From Firmicutes bacterium UBA1702 (GTDB lineage: Bacteria > Bacillota > Clostridia > Peptostreptococcales > Anaerovoracaceae): a stretch of DNA of 64,000 bases. This document shows, one piece after another, positions 1-9,000 of this stretch (the first letter of the stretch is position 1; each line of letters opens with the position of its first letter). The translations under genes were made by a program, and so were the position numbers. The stretch covers positions 62,255 to 126,254 of the forward strand of contig DCJK01000004.1 in the NCBI GenBank assembly GCA_002320005.1, written 5' to 3'. Under the pieces are notes generated by a model that saw nothing but the letters and a program-made list of their open reading frames with translations, ran no database searches and was not told the DNA's origin.

Positions 1-669
1 AGCGGAGAAGCTCTTGCCGGCCAGCAGCGTTTCGGAATCAACGAAGCCATGACCCGAAAGGTTGCCCAGGAGGTAAAGCAGATTCATGATCTGGGAGTGC
101 AGGTAGCCATAGTTGTAGGCGGAGGCAATTTCTGGAGAGGAAGAACCAGCAAGGACATGGACAGAGCTACAGCGGATTACATGGGAATGCTGGCAACGGT
201 GATGAACTCGCTGGCGCTTCAGGATGCATTTCTTGCACTGGGAGTACCTACAAAGGTGCAGACAGCCATAGAAATGAGAGAGATAGCAGAGCCTTATGCA
301 CGCAGAAAGGCCCTGAGCCATCTGGAACACGGAAGCATAGTTATCTTCGGTGCAGGAACCGGAAATCCGTTTTTTTCCACTGATACCACGGCGGCACTTA
401 GAGCAGCTGAAATGGATGTGGATACCATACTTCTGGCAAAAAATGTAGATGCGGTCTACGACAAAGATCCTGCGCTTTATCCCGATGCAAAGAAGTTCAG
501 CCGCCTGACGCACATGGAGGTTGTGGAAAAAGATCTCAAGGTTATGGATCTGACGGCAGCTACACTCTGCAAGGATAACAACATAAAAATTCACGTCTTT
601 GCCATAGCAGAGGAGGGCAATGTAATGAAAGCTGTCCTTGGCGAAGATATAGGAACAATAATAGAATAG
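1..669 (+). CDS. pyrH: UMP kinase, 5' end cut off by window edge
   Basis: Uridylate kinase phosphorylates UMP to UDP with ATP, the entry to pyrimidine nucleotide synthesis. The reading frame is open from base 1 (Ser-Gly-Glu-Ala-Leu-Ala-Gly, the conserved motif after the first strand of the amino-acid-kinase fold), so only about 10-15 N-terminal residues lie outside the window; the Met at 49 is internal. Visible motifs are GGGNFWRGR (phosphate/GTP-site region) and GTGNPFFSTDTTAALRA, diagnostic for bacterial PyrH as opposed to eukaryotic-type UMP/CMP kinases. The stop is at 667-669 and frr follows after 9 bases, as in the usual rpsB-tsf-pyrH-frr cluster. No internal defect is seen. Confidence 0.96.
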   Translation, partial: SGEALAGQQRFGINEAMTRKVAQEVKQIHDLGVQVAIVVGGGNFWRGRTSKDMDRATADYMGMLATVMNSLALQDAFLALGVPTKVQTAIEMREIAEPYARRKALSHLEHGSIVIFGAGTGNPFFSTDTTAALRAAEMDVDTILLAKNVDAVYDKDPALYPDAKKFSRLTHMEVVEKDLKVMDLTAATLCKDNNIKIHVFAIAEEGNVMKAVLGEDIGTIIE

Positions 670-678
670 GAGGCCCCC

Positions 679-1236
679 ATGATGGAAAAGATCAAGAAGA
701 ACCTTGAAGAAAAAAGCAAAAAGAGCATATCAGTTTTAAAAGAGGACCTTAATACGGTAAGGGCAGGCAGAGCAAACCCTGCATTACTTGACAAAGTAAT
801 GGTTGACTATTACGGATCACCTACACCACTTAAGAGCCTGGCTAATATATCTGTTCCGGATCCCAGAACACTTCTGATTTCACCGTTTGATCCTAAAGCC
901 ATCGGAGAAATCGAAAAAGGTATAAATGTGGCCAATATCGGAATCAATCCTTCTAACGACGGCAAATGCGTAAGGTTGGTAATTCCTCAGGTTACCGAAG
1001 AAAGAAGAAAGGAACTTACCAAAACAGTCAAGAAAATGGGTGAAGAGAGCAAAGTCGCTGTCAGAAACCTCCGCAGAGAAGCTAATGACGAACTGAAGAA
1101 GCTTGAAAAAGCTCATGAGATTACAGAGGATGAACTCAAAAAGGCTCTTGACGACATACAGAAAGCTACAGACAAGACAATTAAGGAAATCGATGACATT
1201 GTAGCAGCAAAAGACAAAGAAATTCTCGAAGTATAA
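679..1236 (+). CDS. frr: Ribosome recycling factor
   Basis: RRF splits post-termination ribosomes together with EF-G. The 185-residue length is exactly the family norm. The protein shows the long-helix domain (lysine/glutamate-rich coiled-coil) and the conserved VRAGRANPALLD and RVVIPQ-like (VRLVIPQVTEERRKEL) segments. AGGAGG at 668-673 gives spacing of 5 nt to ATG 679 and 8 nt to ATG 682, so the second Met may be the true start. It follows pyrH and precedes uppS, separated from the latter by a hairpin at 1247-1280. Confidence 0.96.
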   Translation: MMEKIKKNLEEKSKKSISVLKEDLNTVRAGRANPALLDKVMVDYYGSPTPLKSLANISVPDPRTLLISPFDPKAIGEIEKGINVANIGINPSNDGKCVRLVIPQVTEERRKELTKTVKKMGEESKVAVRNLRREANDELKKLEKAHEITEDELKKALDDIQKATDKTIKEIDDIVAAKDKEILEV

Positions 1237-1246
1237 CAAAATATTC

Positions 1247-1280
1247 AACAGGTGTGGCTGCTCAGAGCGGCCACACTGTT
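1247..1280 (+). other. Intercistronic hairpin between frr and uppS
   Basis: An inverted repeat pairs AACA+GTGTGGCTGC (1247-1261, one bulged G) with GCGGCCACAC+TGTT (1267-1280) around the loop TCAGA. The stem is strong, but the following bases (TATAGG) are no real U-tract, so it is more likely an mRNA processing/stability element or leaky terminator than a full stop. Confidence 0.55.
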
Positions 1281-1292
1281 TATAGGTGATTT

Positions 1293-2015
1293 ATGACAGA
1301 AAAAAAACTACTGCCGCAGCATGTCGCCGTAATAATGGACGGTAACGGCAGGTGGGCACAGAAAAATAAAGTCAGCAGGCTTTCCGGCCACAATGCAGGG
1401 ATGCTTGCAATGAAGGAAATAATAAAAAAAGCAGACATAATGGGGATAAAGTACCTTACGGTTTATGCCTTTTCCACAGAGAACTGGAAACGCTCAGCCG
1501 AAGAGGTAGGAGGTATTTTTGGCCTGCTGGTCAAGTATGTGGCCAGTGAGCTTGCTGAACTTAACGAGAACAATGTAAAGGTATCAGTCCTGGGCGACTG
1601 GAGGGCCGTTCCCGGAGCCGCTGCCGATAGCATAGAAAAGGCGCTGAAAACAACAGCAAATAATGACGGGCTCAGATTCAATATCGCGCTTAATTACGGA
1701 AGCCGTCAGGAAATCACAAGAGCTGTAAGGAAAATAAGTTCCCTGGTATCCGAAGGCTGTATGATGCCTGATGAGATCAGCGAGGAAACCATATCAAGAT
1801 TTCTGTATACCGGAGAGGAAAATGAGTATATACCTGATCCGGATCTCATCATAAGGACCAGCGGCGAGGAGAGAATATCAAATTTCCTCTTATGGCAGTG
1901 TGCTTACAGTGAACTGGCCTTCACAGATTCCTTATGGCCGGATTTTACGCCGGATGAGTTTGAAAGTATAGTCGAAGAATATACCGGGCGCAGCCGCAGG
2001 TTCGGCGGTCGCTGA
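1293..2015 (+). CDS. uppS: Isoprenyl (undecaprenyl) diphosphate synthase
   Basis: Cis-prenyltransferase that elongates farnesyl diphosphate with isopentenyl diphosphate to undecaprenyl diphosphate, the lipid carrier for peptidoglycan and wall polymers. The 240-residue product carries the hallmark VIMDGNGRWA near the N-terminus (catalytic Asp and substrate Arg), FSTENWKR, and the C-terminal RTSGEERISNFLLWQ box. An AGGTGA ribosome site lies just upstream. It is followed by cdsA, dxr, rseP and ispG, joining lipid-carrier synthesis with its isoprenoid precursor supply. Nothing odd is visible. Confidence 0.95.
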   Translation: MTEKKLLPQHVAVIMDGNGRWAQKNKVSRLSGHNAGMLAMKEIIKKADIMGIKYLTVYAFSTENWKRSAEEVGGIFGLLVKYVASELAELNENNVKVSVLGDWRAVPGAAADSIEKALKTTANNDGLRFNIALNYGSRQEITRAVRKISSLVSEGCMMPDEISEETISRFLYTGEENEYIPDPDLIIRTSGEERISNFLLWQCAYSELAFTDSLWPDFTPDEFESIVEEYTGRSRRFGGR

Positions 2016-2028
2016 AAAGGAGATTTAA

Positions 2029-2811
2029 ATGAAAACAAGAATTATTTCCGCATGTATAATGCTGCCTCTGCTTTTGCTGGTGCTGTGGGGAGGACCTTTC
2101 ATCATAGCAGCAGCTGTAGTTGTGGGATTCCTCGGAGTCAGAGAGTTTTACAAGGGATTTGAGGCTGCCGGCGCGAAACCGTGTTATCCTATCGCTTATG
2201 TTGCCTTGGCAGCTTTATATGCCATAAACATAATTGCACCGGAAAGAACCGAATTGCTGATGCTCTGGATAGTTCTGGTAACTGCAGCCAGCATGGTTTA
2301 CGGGTTTAATGTGAAAGAAAGACAGCTGGAGGATATGACATCGACTCTGCTTGGAATAATTTATGTCATATTCTTCTCATATCATATAGTGCTCATTGAC
2401 CAGTCACAGCACAGAGTTCTGATTTGGCTGGTATTTCTGGCAGCTTTCGGAACCGATATTATGGCCTACTTTACGGGCATGGCTCTGGGCAGACATAAAC
2501 TTTGCCCTGACCTCAGCCCTAAGAAGAGCATTGAGGGCGCCGTCGGCGGAGTTCTGGGAAGCATAGTGTTCTGCGGTATTTTCGGATGGTTTGTGATGCC
2601 GGAAGCTCTGACCGAGTGCCTTGTCATAGGCTTGGTGGGAAGCGTATTTGCACAGCTGGGTGATCTGTCGGCTTCAGCATTTAAACGGCGTATGGGAATA
2701 AAAGATTACGGAAATCTTATCCCGGGACATGGAGGAATACTGGACAGATTTGACAGTGTACTCTTTACTGCTCCGCTGGTATATTACTGTATTTTACTTT
2801 TAAACGCGTAA
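2029..2811 (+). CDS. cdsA: Phosphatidate cytidylyltransferase (CDP-diglyceride synthase)
   Basis: Integral membrane enzyme that makes CDP-diacylglycerol from CTP and phosphatidic acid. The 260-residue protein starts with a hydrophobic helix and has about seven to eight membrane segments. The C-terminal signature KDYGNLIPGHGGILDRFDS is complete, including the catalytic/metal aspartates. AAGGAG precedes the ATG, and uppS ends 13 bases upstream. Position between uppS and dxr matches other Firmicutes. Confidence 0.94.
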   Translation: MKTRIISACIMLPLLLLVLWGGPFIIAAAVVVGFLGVREFYKGFEAAGAKPCYPIAYVALAALYAINIIAPERTELLMLWIVLVTAASMVYGFNVKERQLEDMTSTLLGIIYVIFFSYHIVLIDQSQHRVLIWLVFLAAFGTDIMAYFTGMALGRHKLCPDLSPKKSIEGAVGGVLGSIVFCGIFGWFVMPEALTECLVIGLVGSVFAQLGDLSASAFKRRMGIKDYGNLIPGHGGILDRFDSVLFTAPLVYYCILLLNA

Positions 2812-2820
2812 GGAAACATA

Positions 2821-3978
2821 ATGAAAACAATAGCTCTTCTTGGCAGCACCGGATCCATAGGAACCCAGTGCCTGGATATAATTAGAGAAAACAGCAGCGA
2901 CTTCCGTGTATCGGCGCTTACCTGCGGCAGAAATATCAATCTGCTGTCAAAGCAGATTGAGGAATTTAAACCTCAGGTAGCTGTTACGGAAAGAGAAGAA
3001 GATGCGGCAGCTCTGCAGAAAATACACAGAAATACCGAATTTTTCTGGGGAAAAGAAGGTCTGATTGCCGCTGCATCCTGCCAATGTGATATGGTTGTAA
3101 ACGGGCTCATGGGCATGAGAGGGCTTGAGCCTACTTATCATGCCATAAAGGCCGGAAGGGACATAGCCCTGGCCAACAAGGAAACTCTGGTGGCAGGCGG
3201 GCAGGTGATAATGAAAGCGGCAAAAGAAGCCGGAATCAGACTTCTGCCTGTGGACAGCGAGCACAGTGCCATATTCCAGTCACTGGAGGGCAACAGAGAT
3301 CGAAAAATCAGGAGGATTCTTCTTACCGCTTCGGGAGGCCCTTTCAGAGGCTTTACGAGAGAACAGCTTGAGAATGTTACTCTGGAGCAGGCTCTCAAGC
3401 ATCCAAACTGGTCCATGGGGAAAAAAATTACGGTTGATTCTGCCACAATGATGAACAAGGGGCTGGAAGTCATTGAAGCCAGATGGCTTTTTGATGTAGA
3501 TGTTGATAAAATAGAGATACTGGTACATCCACAGAGTATACTCCATTCCGCCGTGGAATTTGAGGACAAGTCAATAATAGGACAGATGGGAGTGCCGGAT
3601 ATGCGTATTCCTATCAGTTTTGCCATGTCATATCCTCAGCGCCTGGAAAATCCAAGAGATGGAGTGGATTTCTTCGGCAGCGCATCGCAGCTGACTTTCC
3701 AGAAGCCGGACCCGGAGGTTTTCAGATGCATTAAAATAGCATATGATGCTTCACGGGCAGGAGGTACTTATCCGGTTGTAATGAATGCTGCAAATGAAAT
3801 ACTTGTGGAATTATTCCTGGAGAAAAAAATAAAATTTATTGATATACAAAACAATCTGGAAAGAATAATGGATGCACATAAAGCATCATATGATCCGGAT
3901 CTTGAGTGTATTTTGGAGACTGACCGCAGAACTCGTATGGAGACACTGCAGACAGCCATGAAACAGGGGGAACTATGA
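2821..3978 (+). CDS. dxr: 1-deoxy-D-xylulose 5-phosphate reductoisomerase
   Basis: Second step of the MEP isoprenoid pathway: NADPH-dependent rearrangement and reduction of DXP to MEP. The N-terminal GSTGSIGTQCLD is the NADPH-binding Rossmann motif; VDSEHSAIFQ holds metal/substrate residues; HPNWSMGKKITVDSATMMNKGLE-type region and the C-terminal helical domain are intact. At 385 residues it is full length. Its stop overlaps the rseP start by four bases (ATGA at 3975-3978), implying coupled translation. ispG lies two genes downstream, so two MEP enzymes sit in this operon. Confidence 0.95.
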   Translation: MKTIALLGSTGSIGTQCLDIIRENSSDFRVSALTCGRNINLLSKQIEEFKPQVAVTEREEDAAALQKIHRNTEFFWGKEGLIAAASCQCDMVVNGLMGMRGLEPTYHAIKAGRDIALANKETLVAGGQVIMKAAKEAGIRLLPVDSEHSAIFQSLEGNRDRKIRRILLTASGGPFRGFTREQLENVTLEQALKHPNWSMGKKITVDSATMMNKGLEVIEARWLFDVDVDKIEILVHPQSILHSAVEFEDKSIIGQMGVPDMRIPISFAMSYPQRLENPRDGVDFFGSASQLTFQKPDPEVFRCIKIAYDASRAGGTYPVVMNAANEILVELFLEKKIKFIDIQNNLERIMDAHKASYDPDLECILETDRRTRMETLQTAMKQGEL

Positions 3979-4976
3979 AAACAGCAATACTTGCTATAAT
4001 ATTATTCTGCGTTATGATTTTTCCTCATGAACTGGGGCATTTTATCGCAGCAAAGAAAATGGGGATCAAGGTCAATGAGTTTGCCTTCGGAATGGGACCT
4101 GCAATATTCAGAAGGCAAGGCAGTGAGACCCTTTATACCATAAGGCTCTTTCCTATAGGCGGGTTTTGCGCCATGGAAGGAGAGGACGAGGAATCTGATG
4201 AACCGCGGGCTTTCAATAATAAAAAGCCGTGGCAGAAACTTGTGGTCCTTGTCGCCGGATCCTTTATGAATGTGGTATGTGCTATTCTGATAATGATTTT
4301 AGTTGTGGGAATTCTGGGATTTACCACGACTACTGTGGCAACCGTGGAGGAAAACAGCCCGGCTGCTCTTGCCGGTATGGAGGTCGGTGACGTAATAACA
4401 CATATCGATGGAAATGAGATTGAGTCGTGGTCTCAGGTTTCCGGGGCGATTTCGGAAGGAGAAGGACAAACTTCGGTATTTACCGTGGAAAGAAACGGAA
4501 AAACAGATACACTTGAGATAACGCCTGAAATATTGCAAGATGGAAGATATCGAATAGGAATCACATCAAAAATAAGCCACAACCCGGCAAAGGCTGTCGC
4601 CGAGGGCACAAAAGCCACATGGAACATGACCAAAACCATGTTTTCGACGCTGGGGCAGTTGTTTACCGGCAAGGTCGGCGCTGATGACCTGAGCGGACCG
4701 GTGGGAATGGTCCAGATGGTGAGCCGCACCACAGAATACGGATTCTGGTATTATGGCTTTCTTACGGCACTTATATGCCTTAATCTGGCTATAATCAATA
4801 TGCTTCCTCTGCCTGCCCTGGACGGCGGAAGGATAATCTTCGTCCTGTATACCATGATAACAGGGCGGCGTGTAAGCGAGAAAGTTGAGGGCGGAGTTCA
4901 CATGGCAGGCATGATACTGCTTCTCGGCCTTATGGCGTACGTTACTTTTAACGATATTACAAGAATTTTCGGATAG
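3975..4976 (+). CDS. rseP: RIP metalloprotease RseP/YluC (site-2 protease)
   Basis: Intramembrane zinc protease that clips transmembrane anti-sigma factors and signal-peptide remnants. HELGH (about residue 17-21) in the first membrane helix is the zinc-binding active site. A single PDZ domain spans roughly residues 105-185, and the LPLPALDGGR motif in the C-terminal membrane region carries the third metal ligand. 333 residues is shorter than E. coli RseP (two PDZ) but typical for Clostridia. It overlaps dxr by four bases and lies 6 bases before ispG. Confidence 0.93.
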   Translation: MKTAILAIILFCVMIFPHELGHFIAAKKMGIKVNEFAFGMGPAIFRRQGSETLYTIRLFPIGGFCAMEGEDEESDEPRAFNNKKPWQKLVVLVAGSFMNVVCAILIMILVVGILGFTTTTVATVEENSPAALAGMEVGDVITHIDGNEIESWSQVSGAISEGEGQTSVFTVERNGKTDTLEITPEILQDGRYRIGITSKISHNPAKAVAEGTKATWNMTKTMFSTLGQLFTGKVGADDLSGPVGMVQMVSRTTEYGFWYYGFLTALICLNLAIINMLPLPALDGGRIIFVLYTMITGRRVSEKVEGGVHMAGMILLLGLMAYVTFNDITRIFG

Positions 4977-4982
4977 GAGTTC

Positions 4983-6074
4983 ATGATGATTACAAGACAG
5001 GTCAGGTGCGGTGATGTTCTTATAGGAGGCGGAAGCAGCGTATCGGTGCAGTCTATGACCAATGTGGATTCTCACGACGAAAGAGGTCTGGTAAAGCAGA
5101 TAAGGGAGCTGCATGAAGCCGGCTGTCAGATCGTAAGGATTGCCGTGCCCGACATGGAGGCGGCAGAAGTCCTGGGTCGCATCAGAAGCCAGGTGAAAAT
5201 CCCTGTCGTTGCGGATATACATTTTGATTACAGGCTTGCCATTGCTTCTATAAAGGCAGGAGCAGACAAGATACGGATAAATCCCGGAAATATCGGCGGA
5301 CCGGAAAGACTGAGAGCTGTTGTTGATGCGGCGAAGGAGAGAGAGATACCCATAAGGGTCGGAGTCAATTCAGGCTCGCTGGAAAAGGACATTCTGGCCA
5401 GGTACGGGCGTGTTACAGCTCAGGGATTGGTGGACAGTGCACTGAGAAATCTGAAATACATAGAAGATATGGATTACGGCAATCTGGTGGTATCCATCAA
5501 ATCCTCTGATGTTTCCATGAACTACGATGCACATAAATTACTGAAAGAAAAGACCGATGTTCCCGTACATATAGGCATAACTGAGGCGGGTACTCCTGAA
5601 AGAGGCAGAATAAAATCCGCAATAGGACTGGGTGCACTGCTTCTGGAGGGCATAGGTGATACCATGAGAGTATCTCTTACGGCAGATCCGGTGCAGGAAG
5701 TGGTTTTCGCACTGGAGATACTCCGATGCCTTGGCATGAGAAAGTCAGCCATAGACTTTGTTTCGTGCCCTACCTGCGGAAGGACGAAGATAGATCTTCA
5801 GGCTCTGGCAGAAGATATACAGCACAAGCTGCAGCCTCTTGAGGCTGAACTGGAAAAAAGCGGAAGACCGGGGCTGAAAATAGCTGTGATGGGCTGTGCC
5901 GTAAACGGACCGGGAGAAGCCAGAGAAGCGGATTTCGGCGTTGCAGGCGGTGACGGAAAAGGTCTCATATTTGCCAGAGGAGAGATAATAAAGACTGTGG
6001 CCGAAGAAAATCTGGCATCGGAATTTGTTGAAACAGTGGAAACATATTGCAGGAGTTTGAAGCAGCAGCGATGA
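4983..6074 (+). CDS. ispG: (E)-4-hydroxy-3-methylbut-2-enyl-diphosphate synthase (flavodoxin/ferredoxin)
   Basis: Penultimate MEP-pathway enzyme; an [4Fe-4S] protein converting MEcPP to HMBPP. The 363-residue product has the TIM-barrel part (SVQSMTN near the start, ADIHFDYRLA) and the C-terminal iron-sulfur part with CPTCGR and MGCAVNGPGEA. Length matches the compact bacterial form. AGGAG at about 4975 serves ATG 4983 or 4986. Its TGA overlaps the polC ATG (ATGA 6071-6074), so the two are translationally coupled. Confidence 0.95.
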   Translation: MMITRQVRCGDVLIGGGSSVSVQSMTNVDSHDERGLVKQIRELHEAGCQIVRIAVPDMEAAEVLGRIRSQVKIPVVADIHFDYRLAIASIKAGADKIRINPGNIGGPERLRAVVDAAKEREIPIRVGVNSGSLEKDILARYGRVTAQGLVDSALRNLKYIEDMDYGNLVVSIKSSDVSMNYDAHKLLKEKTDVPVHIGITEAGTPERGRIKSAIGLGALLLEGIGDTMRVSLTADPVQEVVFALEILRCLGMRKSAIDFVSCPTCGRTKIDLQALAEDIQHKLQPLEAELEKSGRPGLKIAVMGCAVNGPGEAREADFGVAGGDGKGLIFARGEIIKTVAEENLASEFVETVETYCRSLKQQR

Positions 6075-9000
6075 AATCAATTATTGATGACGTACTGAAA
6101 AAAAATAATATTCAACAGCAGCTTGAAGGCAGAGGAAAATACAGCATCACACATGCTTCTGTTAAGCGGGAAGAGAGGGTTTTATCCGTGGATATTACCC
6201 TCAATTTTATCATGCCGATTTCCGCCTGTGATGAAATAAAAAAAGCCGTAAAAGAAAAACTTCAGGGCAAGGTAAGAGACGTTCAACTGAATTTCACATA
6301 TCAGGATGTGATCCATGATACAGAAGAACTTCTTAAGCTTTTTTTGCCGCACATGATCAGGATAATAAACGGAAATTATGCCGGAATCACCAGAGCCATA
6401 CAGACTGACAGCGTGAGATGGGACGGGGAGCAGCTGCATATTTACGCAGTGGGAGAGTTCACTGTGGAGCTCCTGAACAGCCATGTGAGAAAGGTTTTTG
6501 AAAAGCTCATCAGAGAATCCTTTGGAATGAAGGTACGCGTAGAGTTTAAAAACAACCAGGAACTTTTCCGGCGTGAAAGCGAAGCTTTTCGTCAGACAGA
6601 AAAGGAAGAAATAAATCGTTCATTAGAGGAATATGCAAAAAGCCTCAAAGAAAGAGCATCATCTTCTTCTGCAAAAGAAAAGGAACCTGCAGAGCGAAGA
6701 GGGCAGTGGAAGGGTAAAAAAAGAGAGAAGGAACTTCCTGCCTGTGGCAGCCGCATAATGGGACACACCATAGGAGATTCGGCCCTTACGCCGTTAAGGG
6801 ACATAGATCCGTCCCTAAATGTGGTTGTGGTGGAAGGCACTATATTTAAAATCACCTACAGGCTTATCAAAAGCGGAAATTACCTGATGACGCTGCTTCT
6901 GACAGATGATACGACGACCATATGCACCAAGGCCTTTGTTTCAGAAGAAAAGCACGATGAGATAGAAACCCACTTAAGTCAGGGAGATTCTGTAAAAATC
7001 AGAGGTCAGGTACAGTGGGATACTTTTGAAAACCTCAATGTGATAATGATAAAGGATCTGGAAAAAGAAGAAAAACTGCCGGGCAGGCAGGATACCTGGT
7101 CCGGGAAAAAACGTGTGGAACTTCACGCTCACACAAAAATGAGCGCCATGGACGGTCTTAATGAACCGGCAGATATAGTCAACCAGGCTGCAGAATGGGG
7201 ACAGCCGGCGGTGGCCATAACAGATCACGGTGTGGTTCAGGCCTTTCCTGATGCGGCAAAAGCAGCTAAAAAGCTCAAAGCCAAAGGAAAAGAAATCAAA
7301 GTGATTTATGGTATGGAAGGCTATGTATTTGATGATGAAGGTCTCATAGAGGAAGACGGAACCATTGACTACAAAGCCAGGCCTACCAACCATATCATAC
7401 TTCTTGCCGCCACGCAGGAGGGAATGAAAAACATATACAAACTGGTATCCTATTCGCATCTGGATTACTTTTATAAAAGGCCGAGGCTGCCAAAGTCTGT
7501 GATCCGGAAGCACAGAGAGGGAATAATCATAGGCTCTGCCTGTGAGGCCGGAGAGCTCTATCAGGCTTTTTATCATCAGAAATCCCATGAGGAGATTGTA
7601 AAAATCGCCGAATTTTATGATTATTTTGAAATACAGCCTCTCATCAACAATCGCTTCCTGACAGAGGACAGAACGGAGGGAGGCAGATATCCCGACCGCA
7701 GGCAGCTGACAGTGGAAGAACTAAAAGATATCAACAGAGCTATCGTCAATCTGGGAGACGAAATGGGAAAACCCGTAGTTGCCACCACCGATGCCCATTA
7801 TGACAGAGATACCTCTGCAATATACAGAAACATAATTATGGCCGGTCAGGGATATAAAGATGCGGAGAACGGACAGGGTCTTTATCTGCGCACCACCGAT
7901 GAGATGATGGAAGAGTTCTCATACCTGGGAGAGGAGACTGCAAGGCGTGTGGTTATTGAGAATACCAACAAGATTGCAGACATGATAGGAGAACTGCTGC
8001 CGGTGCCCAAAGGAAAGTTTCCGCCTAAAATACAGGGTGCCGAGGAAACCCTTCGGAACACATGTATGGAAAGGGCTCATGGCATATATGGAGACCCCCT
8101 TCCCGAAAGGATAGGAGAAAGACTGGAAAAAGAGCTGAATTCCATAATAAGCAACGGATATGCCGTCATGTATGTATCGGCTCAGATGCTGGTACATAAA
8201 TCTCTGGAGGATGGATATCTTGTAGGCTCGAGAGGTTCTGTAGGATCTTCTTTTGCGGCCACGATGGCAGGAATAACCGAAGTGAATCCGCTGGAACCCC
8301 ATTATATATGCCCCAAGTGCAAACATCTGGAATGGGGAGATATGGAAAACTACGACTGCGGAATAGACATGCCTCCCAAGGTCTGCCCTGAGTGCGGCAC
8401 ACCTATGAACCGTGACGGTTTCACCATACCTTTTGCCACATTCCTGGGTTTTGACGGAGACAAGGAGCCGGATATCGACCTTAATTTTGCAGGCGAGTAC
8501 CAGCCGGTTGCCCACAAATATGTGGGAACCATTTTCGGAGAAAAGAACGTTTTCAAGGCCGGAACCGTAGGAACCATAGCAGACAAGACAGCTTACGGAT
8601 ATGTGCGCAAGTTCTATGAAGAGCAGGGAATTCCTATAAACAAATATGAGGCGGATCGTCTTACACAGCATTGCACCGGAGTAAAGAGAACTACGGGTCA
8701 GCATCCGGGAGGAATCGTTATTGTTCCTGAGGATCATGAGATATATGAGTTCTGCCCGGTGCAGCATCCGGCCAACGATGTAAAAAGCGATATAATAACC
8801 ACACATTTCGATTATCATAAAATTGATGAGAATCTGCTGAAGCTGGATATTCTTGGGCACAACGTCCCTTCCATGATACGTCAGCTTCAGGACATGACAG
8901 GCATCGATCCTCTGACCGTTCCGCTTACCGACAGAAAGGTTCTCAGCATTTTCAACGGAATTGAGGCGCTGGATATAAAGGATCCTGATTACAAGTTTAC

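Noticed and set aside
4566..5222. 218-codon minus-strand open frame across rseP and ispG
   Set aside because: Covers the junction of two clearly functional genes on the other strand; no recognisable motif or start signal.
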